Part shown: positions 59,399 through 64,000 of the stretch, piece after piece
Layout of the letters: each line of letters starts with the position of its first letter
Numbering within the stretch: the first letter of the stretch is position 1
Source: Rhizophlyctis rosea
Lineage: Eukaryota > Chytridiomycota > Chytridiomycetes > Rhizophlyctidales > Rhizophlyctidaceae
Direction: 5' to 3'
DNA: 64,000 nt
NCBI GenBank assembly: GCA_027596075.1
Contig: JADGJC010000056.1
Coordinates: 1-64,000, forward strand
Made by a program: the position numbers and the translations under genes
The notes under the pieces: model-generated
The model's database searches: none
Told to the model about the DNA's origin: nothing
What the model saw: only the letters and a program-made list of their open reading frames with translations

Positions 59399-59961
59399 TA
59401 TGGACGGGCGGATGTCACTGTTGTAGGCTTTTAATAGATCAACTTGGATTGTGCAGAATGTTCGCGCGTGGAGTTGGATGGTGTCGGTTATGGTCGGTTG
59501 CAGATTTTTGATACTGGGAGATTACTTGCGGAGAATTATGGAAAATGGAATCATTGGGGAGCGGGAGTCTGTCAATTGCGCAAGAATGGAGGATGCGTGG
59601 TACGGAAATATGGGAATGCGCAGGGGGGCACAATTGAGCGTTTTGGGCGTTTTGGGCGGCTGGAGTTTGACAGAATGGCCAGTTTCAATTTGTCTCTCAA
59701 AGAATGGCGATTACCGTTTGGCTTTGAGGTGCAGACGCGGAAATCAGACGCTTGTAATCTTGCAACTAGCGGCAAAAGATGCATATGTATATTTACAGGT
59801 ATTCCCCAAGATGGAAGTGGTATTCTACATTACATTGAAAGCCAGCACGTTCGGACATTCTTTAACCCCTTTCGCAAACAATGCCATCAAACGTACAAAC
59901 TCTTCATCCCCATCCATTTCCAAACTATCATAAACCCCATCCCAACTTTCACCGACCCACA
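59399..59961. other. Convergent spacer OSCP / SPT4
   Basis: About 560 bases. A long plus-strand frame crosses here and continues antisense to SPT4, but it has no family features. Confidence 0.5.
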
Positions 59962-60315
59962 TCAATCCCTCACACTCCCATCCCTCGGCCGATATTTGTA
60001 CCCCGCAGCTTCCAAATCATCCGCCAACTGCTCCGAAATCTTCCCATGTACTCTAATAGCATATATTCCCTCCACACATTTGTCGTTCCCTTGCCATTTC
60101 GCGACCCAACTCCCATTCGGCTTCATGAGACCGACCATGCCCGAGAAGGATGCGGAGGTGTATCGTTCTGATGAGGGTCTTTTGCCGACGGCGTTCTCGA
60201 GGAGGTCGCTGTCGTTTGGACAGCCGCTTTTTTGGAAGTCTGAGGAGGATTTGACGATACCGCAGAGTAGGCAGGCTCGGAGGCGGCGTTTGTCTGTTGG
60301 GACGATGTTTGACAT
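59962..60315 (-). CDS. SPT4: Transcription elongation factor SPT4
   Basis: 117 residues, the same length as human SPT4; intronless. SPT4 pairs with SPT5 (DSIF) to keep RNA polymerase II processive. It starts MSNIVPTDKRRLRACLLCGI. An upstream in-frame Met adds 37 residues with no family match and was rejected. YTSASFSGMVGLMKPNGSWV, AKWQGNDKCVEGIYAIRVHG and the end YKYRPRDGSVRD are all characteristic. The N-terminal zinc finger normally has four cysteines (CxxC...GCPNC). Here C15, C18 and C32 are present, but the fourth position is aspartate 35 (GCPND). No GT..AG intron offers an alternative, so the site is Cys3Asp or zinc is lost. Confidence 0.93.
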   Translation of the reverse strand: MSNIVPTDKRRLRACLLCGIVKSSSDFQKSGCPNDSDLLENAVGKRPSSERYTSASFSGMVGLMKPNGSWVAKWQGNDKCVEGIYAIRVHGKISEQLADDLEAAGYKYRPRDGSVRD

Positions 60316-60747
60316 GGTGGAGGGGAATTTATATGAAGATAGGGAATGTGGAGACTGCAGTCGGCGATGGCGAAAGGGGTTCTGAAATTTGGCATTTCGT
60401 TGAAGAAATTGCTCCAGCCGGCTCACGGTAGTGTAACGAAAACATGGAAGCTTACCTGAAGAAAGGACTCTTGATGAAAATATTAAAAAAAATTATTCTC
60501 AGCGAATATAGATGACGCTCGTTACAAGTGGGATAAACAATGGAAAGAGAGTGGTTCGGTGAAAGCTTTTGAGTGGGAACCAGGAATCAACCAGGAAGGA
60601 CGCCAAGTGGCTTCAAGCGCGTCATACGCCACACAATGGTCTTTTAGCTGCAAGCCACAAACAAACACCGTTTCGTTGACTGTGTCGTTTTGACCTTCCC
60701 CTCAGTTCCCTCAAGCTATCCGTAGATCACATTTCCACACCAACACA
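60316..60747. promoter_or_regulatory. Divergent promoter SPT4 / MRPS41
   Basis: 432 bases between divergent start codons, including an A-rich run near 60483-60492. No TATA box identified. Confidence 0.4.
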
Positions 60748-61493
60748 ATGACAACACTACGCAGCACGTCGCAACGACTCCTCACCTGCCTAGCGCAGAG
60801 ACCAACCTCCACAACCAAACTCGCTTCCTCGCGTCCCTCCCTACAACTACGACACGCATCAACTCATTCAACCTATCCCACCTTCAAAACCGTCTATCCC
60901 ACAAATGTCAAAACCGAGCGACCTCTGTTCTGCAAAAAGAGCATGTCACAAGACCTTTCCCCTTTCCGACTATCGTTAGCAGACCGCAAACAGGAACAAA
61001 GATATATGAACATGACACCAGAAGAGAAGGCGAATTTTATCCCACCTCACCGCGGTAAGCTCGCCCGTTACAACAGTCATAACAGCCGTGTCGCAAGGGA
61101 GTCAAGAAGAGATAACTGACGGAATGACACCTACAGGCGACATCAAAGACCCCCAATCATTCCTAAAAGCCATCGGCCGTGACTGCGAAACCGTAGCGGA
61201 CAAGTTCGCCAACTGGGACGCGCTATTTACAACATCGCCAGAAAAAATGGAGGAGATGGGAATAAAAGGAAAGATGATAAAGTACATCGTTGCATCGAGG
61301 GAATGGTACAGGTATGTCAATCGTGCATGAATGTACGGCATGCTGTGGACTGCACGCTCATGATTCCATTGCTTTCTGCCTTAGGCGTGGGGTAGATCCC
61401 TTTGAAAAGAAGATCCCTGTGCGGGCACATAGATATAAGGAAGTTAAGGCATTTTTGGAGAAATTGGAGAGGCGGAAGCAGGGGCTTGAATAG
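60748..61493 (+). CDS. MRPS41: Mitochondrial small ribosomal subunit protein mS41 (FYV4)
   Basis: Three exons (60748-61054, 61137-61311, 61385-61493) give 196 residues. Yeast Fyv4/Mrps41 is a fungal mitoribosome small-subunit protein with a SAM-like helical fold. The Ser/Thr/Arg-rich N-terminus (MTTLRSTSQRLLTCLAQRPT) is a mitochondrial presequence. The conserved core is DIKDPQSFLKAIGRDCETVA, DKFANWDALFTTSPEKMEEM, GIKGKMIKYIVASREWYRRG and VDPF. The join at 61311/61385 rebuilds WYRRGVDPF. The C-terminus is a basic helix (VKAFLEKLERRKQGLE). Confidence 0.93.
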
Positions 61494-62512
61494 ATGGACA
61501 GTTGAATATATGTGTCTCGGCTATGTTGGTGGACTGCCGATGGCGTCCATCTTTGCAAAAGTACTGAAGTTTGTTGCACTGCGCCTCTGAGGAAAGGGTG
61601 TTCTGGAGGGGCGAAATACACATCACTGCTTTTAAGGAAAACTGGTCGCATCTCTGTAGAAGAGACAAAAGACGCGCACAGGTCAAGCGCCACAACATCA
61701 TATTTGGATCACACAGCATATGTTACAAGGGACTAAGCAAATCTACGGTTCTTGCCGGCAAGACCGTAATCTTGAAGGGACTTGTATTCGCGGACCCCGC
61801 TCTGTGTTGAGTGGCTTGCGACACGCTCATATCATCAAAGATGAGTATGAGGCCACATTCGGGCCCTCCTAAATTGACAAGTTCATGAGAGATCCGGAAA
61901 GCCATACACGACATACCGACGCTCGTGCGCCAATGCTCAATAACACCTCGGGGCCCGAGCTCCCTTTCGGCTGGGTGCCACCGCCGATCTGTAACATTTT
62001 AGAGGATTTAGTACGCAGTAGAGTGAGAATTACGCCCATTCCCGACGACTCCGGTTCCATTGAGCTGGACGAATTGTACCCGATGTGACCCGTTGTCTCG
62101 ATGTGCAGCCCGCACCGCACTCGTATTCGAGAAGCCGCCCCCAAACCAGCTCAATGGAAACCCCAATGATGATGCACCATCGGATACAGGTGAATGACAA
62201 CTTCTGGCCTTGACAATGATCAGTGTATGAAATTCCCGACGGCAACCGTTTTGACCTCGATACGGGAGACTCCCAAAAACACCTATGCCGCGGGATCCCC
62301 CAGCCATCAGAACTTGATTCTAGGATTCAAGTCCCTGAACCTGACACACGCTCAACTCTGTACCCTCCTGCACACCTGGCACACCGCACACAGATACTTA
62401 GCTGGTTATATGAAGTCGAGTATCGCGATGTGTTGGCTCGCGGCCGCGAATGAAGATGGTGCAAAGTCACCTAGTAGTGTATGAAAACTAAAAGTGGGGT
62501 CAGCTTTGTTGA

Positions 62513-62737
62513 CAACATGCGCGTACGGCTCTTACACCCATCCCTACAACCCCAGGGAGGACGATTCGCTTGCGCTCATAGACCATGTTGAACAAGCACA
62601 ACTATGTCCTCTCCCATCCCCTATCTCAACATGCGCGTACGGTTCTACACCCAGCCCCAGTTGTTAGGCCCCCATCAGGATCTTTAAGCCCCCAAAGCGG
62701 ACGATTTGCTTGCGCTCACAGACCATGATCGACAAAG
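62513..62737. repeat. Imperfect tandem duplication, period about 114 bases
   Basis: CAACATGCGCGTACGG begins at 62513 and again at 62627. Each copy later contains GGACGATT-GCTTGCGCTCA-AGACCATG. The copies differ by substitutions and small indels, indicating an older duplication. Confidence 0.7.
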
Positions 62738-62814
62738 GTACGAAGAGGAGAGCTGTGTAGCTGAGCGGTTACCCACCTTGATTCAAATCAGCATGCAGAA
62801 TGCAGTTCGTCGCG

Positions 62815-62853
62815 ATGGATGGATGGATGGATGGATGGATGGATGGATGGATG
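62815..62853. repeat. GGAT microsatellite
   Basis: About 9-10 uninterrupted copies of GGAT. A shorter tract of the same unit follows at 62986-63004, and another lies at 11339-11356. Confidence 0.95.
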
Positions 62854-63402
62854 TATTGGTGAAGGAAACCCGACAGTCACGAAAGCGAGAAAGAGAGAAG
62901 ACCGAGTTTGAGAATTTCGGGGGTCGGAAATGCGATCGGGACGAAGTGAAGTGAAGAAGACGGAGCATGAAGGATAACTAGTGCTGATGGATGGATGGAT
63001 GGATTTCGGCAGCGCTGTAGGTTTTACTGACGTCTTCTTGGCGACATTTGCTCCGACAGACAGATTGGACATGCCGAGAATTGGCGACAGAAATTGTGTA
63101 GAGGACAAAGAAGAACAGGGGGTGAGTGGATTTGCGACTTCGTTTTGATGATTGTCGTGATCGACGCGACCGCGACGTGGTGGTGGTGGCAAGTCACATG
63201 ATCTAAGCCACACTCAAGCCTTCGTGTGCTGGTGGAGCTTCAGGTCCGAAATTGACTCCGTGTCTAATGTGGGTTTGCTTCTTCCCATTACGAAGTGGTC
63301 CATTTATCACGTTATAACAAGGCAGGCATTTCTAGCTTTTAGGACCTCGCACGCAACCGACTACTCTCTCCAATTCTCTATCTTCTAACGTAAACTGAAC
63401 AG

Positions 63403-64000
63403 ATGTCGCTCCGTGTTCTTGTCCCCATAAAGCGCGTCGTCGATTACGCGGTGAAAATCCGCGTTGCGAATGGCAAGGTTGACACCGCCAATGTCAAGGT
63501 ATCCCAAATATTCGCAATAATTGCTGTTCTTTTGTTGCTTCCACATTCACGGTTCTGACCGTCCATTTCATCTTGCGCGTTGTCATACCATAATCCAAAT
63601 AACAGCATTCCATGAACCCCTTTGACGAAATCGCCGTCGAAGAAGCTGTGCGTTTGAAGGAGAAGAAGCACGTGTCAGAGATTGTTGCTTTGTCCATTGG
63701 ACCGGCCAAGTCTCAGGATGTACTCAGGACGGCACTAGCTATGGGAGCAGACAGGGCGGTGCACGTTGAAGTCAAGGATGGGGACGAGGTGCAACCATTG
63801 CAGGTGGGGTCCAGCGTTCTGTTGGAAACCCTGAAACTTGACATCTTATGACCTACGCGCGGATGACAGGTTGCAAAACTCATTAAAGCAGTGGCCGAGA
63901 AGGAGAAGCCCAATCTCGTTCTATTGGGTAAACAAGCCATTGACGATGACGCTTCTCAAACCGGTCAGATGCTTGCTGGTCTACTCAACTGGCCCCAAGT
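63403..64000 (+). CDS. ETFB: Electron transfer flavoprotein beta subunit, 5' part
   Basis: Three exons are visible (63403-63498, 63606-63803, 63870 to the window end), so the gene is cut by the boundary. ETF-beta with ETF-alpha carries electrons from acyl-CoA dehydrogenases to ETF-ubiquinone oxidoreductase in the mitochondrial matrix. It begins [20 protein letters not shown], then [54 protein letters not shown] and [19 protein letters not shown], the AMP/FAD-binding adenine-nucleotide alpha-hydrolase-like fold. All blocks are ETFB hallmarks. About 140 of the usual roughly 250 residues are present. Confidence 0.96.

Larger units (their letters stand above)
61494..63402. other. 1.9 kb with repeats and no confident gene
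   Basis: Holds a 114-base direct repeat (62513-62737) and two GGAT microsatellites. A frame reading GPELPFGWVPP at about 61950 and another reading VYEIPDGNRFDLDTGD at about 62223 could be split parts of one protein, but no domain is complete. The last stretch is the ETFB promoter. Confidence 0.5.

Noticed and set aside
59444..60385. 313-residue plus-strand open frame
   Set aside because: It runs antisense through SPT4 and has no family features; SPT4 on the other strand is unmistakable.
61885..62480. WW-domain protein gene
   Set aside because: LPFGW resembles a WW start and a later frame has PDGNRFDLDTGD, but no complete WW domain or consistent splice model was found.

Overview
The window is nuclear DNA of a zoosporic (flagellated) fungus, most likely a chytrid. 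Genes are compact, intron-rich and often divergently paired, and one gene encodes a secreted protein with a fungal CBM1 cellulose-binding domain. Alongside these lie genes of the centriole, transition zone, intraflagellar transport and axoneme (FBF1, B9D1, IFT27, CCDC96/CFAP184, and a DPY30/RIIa-type protein), which non-flagellated fungi lack. Most introns are about 35-100 nt with plain GT..AG ends. I joined exons by eye, and most joined models come out in frame, at family length and with family motifs.

Layout. 0-8 kb: a G/C-only tract, a P-loop kinase, an F-box protein, then three paralogous ankyrin genes (one intact, one truncated, one frameshifted). 8-14 kb: the m6A methyltransferase METTL3, a repeat-bearing gap, an F-box protein with an XPA-like C-terminal half, and a CBM1 secreted protein. 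14.9-20.2 kb: the large multi-exon FBF1 gene. 20.7-22.6 kb: tRNA-Gln(CUG) and a gene-free stretch with a T-rich tandem repeat, a dispersed repeat and four hairpin elements. 22.6-34.5 kb: argininosuccinate lyase, B9D1, NUFIP1, histone H3, a DPY30-like protein, CCDC96 and IFT27. 35.5-47.3 kb: COQ2, ZNHIT2, a short-chain dehydrogenase, a nuclear uS3m, a SET-domain protein, a CCCH/F-box gene with a broken 3' half, and METAP2.

48.6-54.6 kb is the accessory-looking part: three consecutive intronless reading frames of no family I recognise, a proline-rich ORF and a decayed fourth ankyrin paralog. 54.8-64 kb returns to housekeeping genes: a coiled-coil protein, EMC10, ATP synthase OSCP, SPT4, mitochondrial ribosomal protein MRPS41 and a partial ETF-beta cut by the window end.

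Functionally, five cilium genes sit within about 20 kb, and mitochondrial biogenesis genes (COQ2, uS3m, OSCP, MRPS41, ETFB) dominate the right half. Divergent pairs sharing 250-440 bp between start codons recur: NUFIP1/H3, DPY30-like/CCDC96, COQ2/ZNHIT2, SDR/uS3m, CCCH-F-box/METAP2, EMC10/OSCP and SPT4/MRPS41. The best leads for something new are the intronless three-ORF island, the F-box/XPA-like fusion, the covarying hairpin repeats and the nuclear-encoded uS3m. No complete new system can be claimed from sequence alone.
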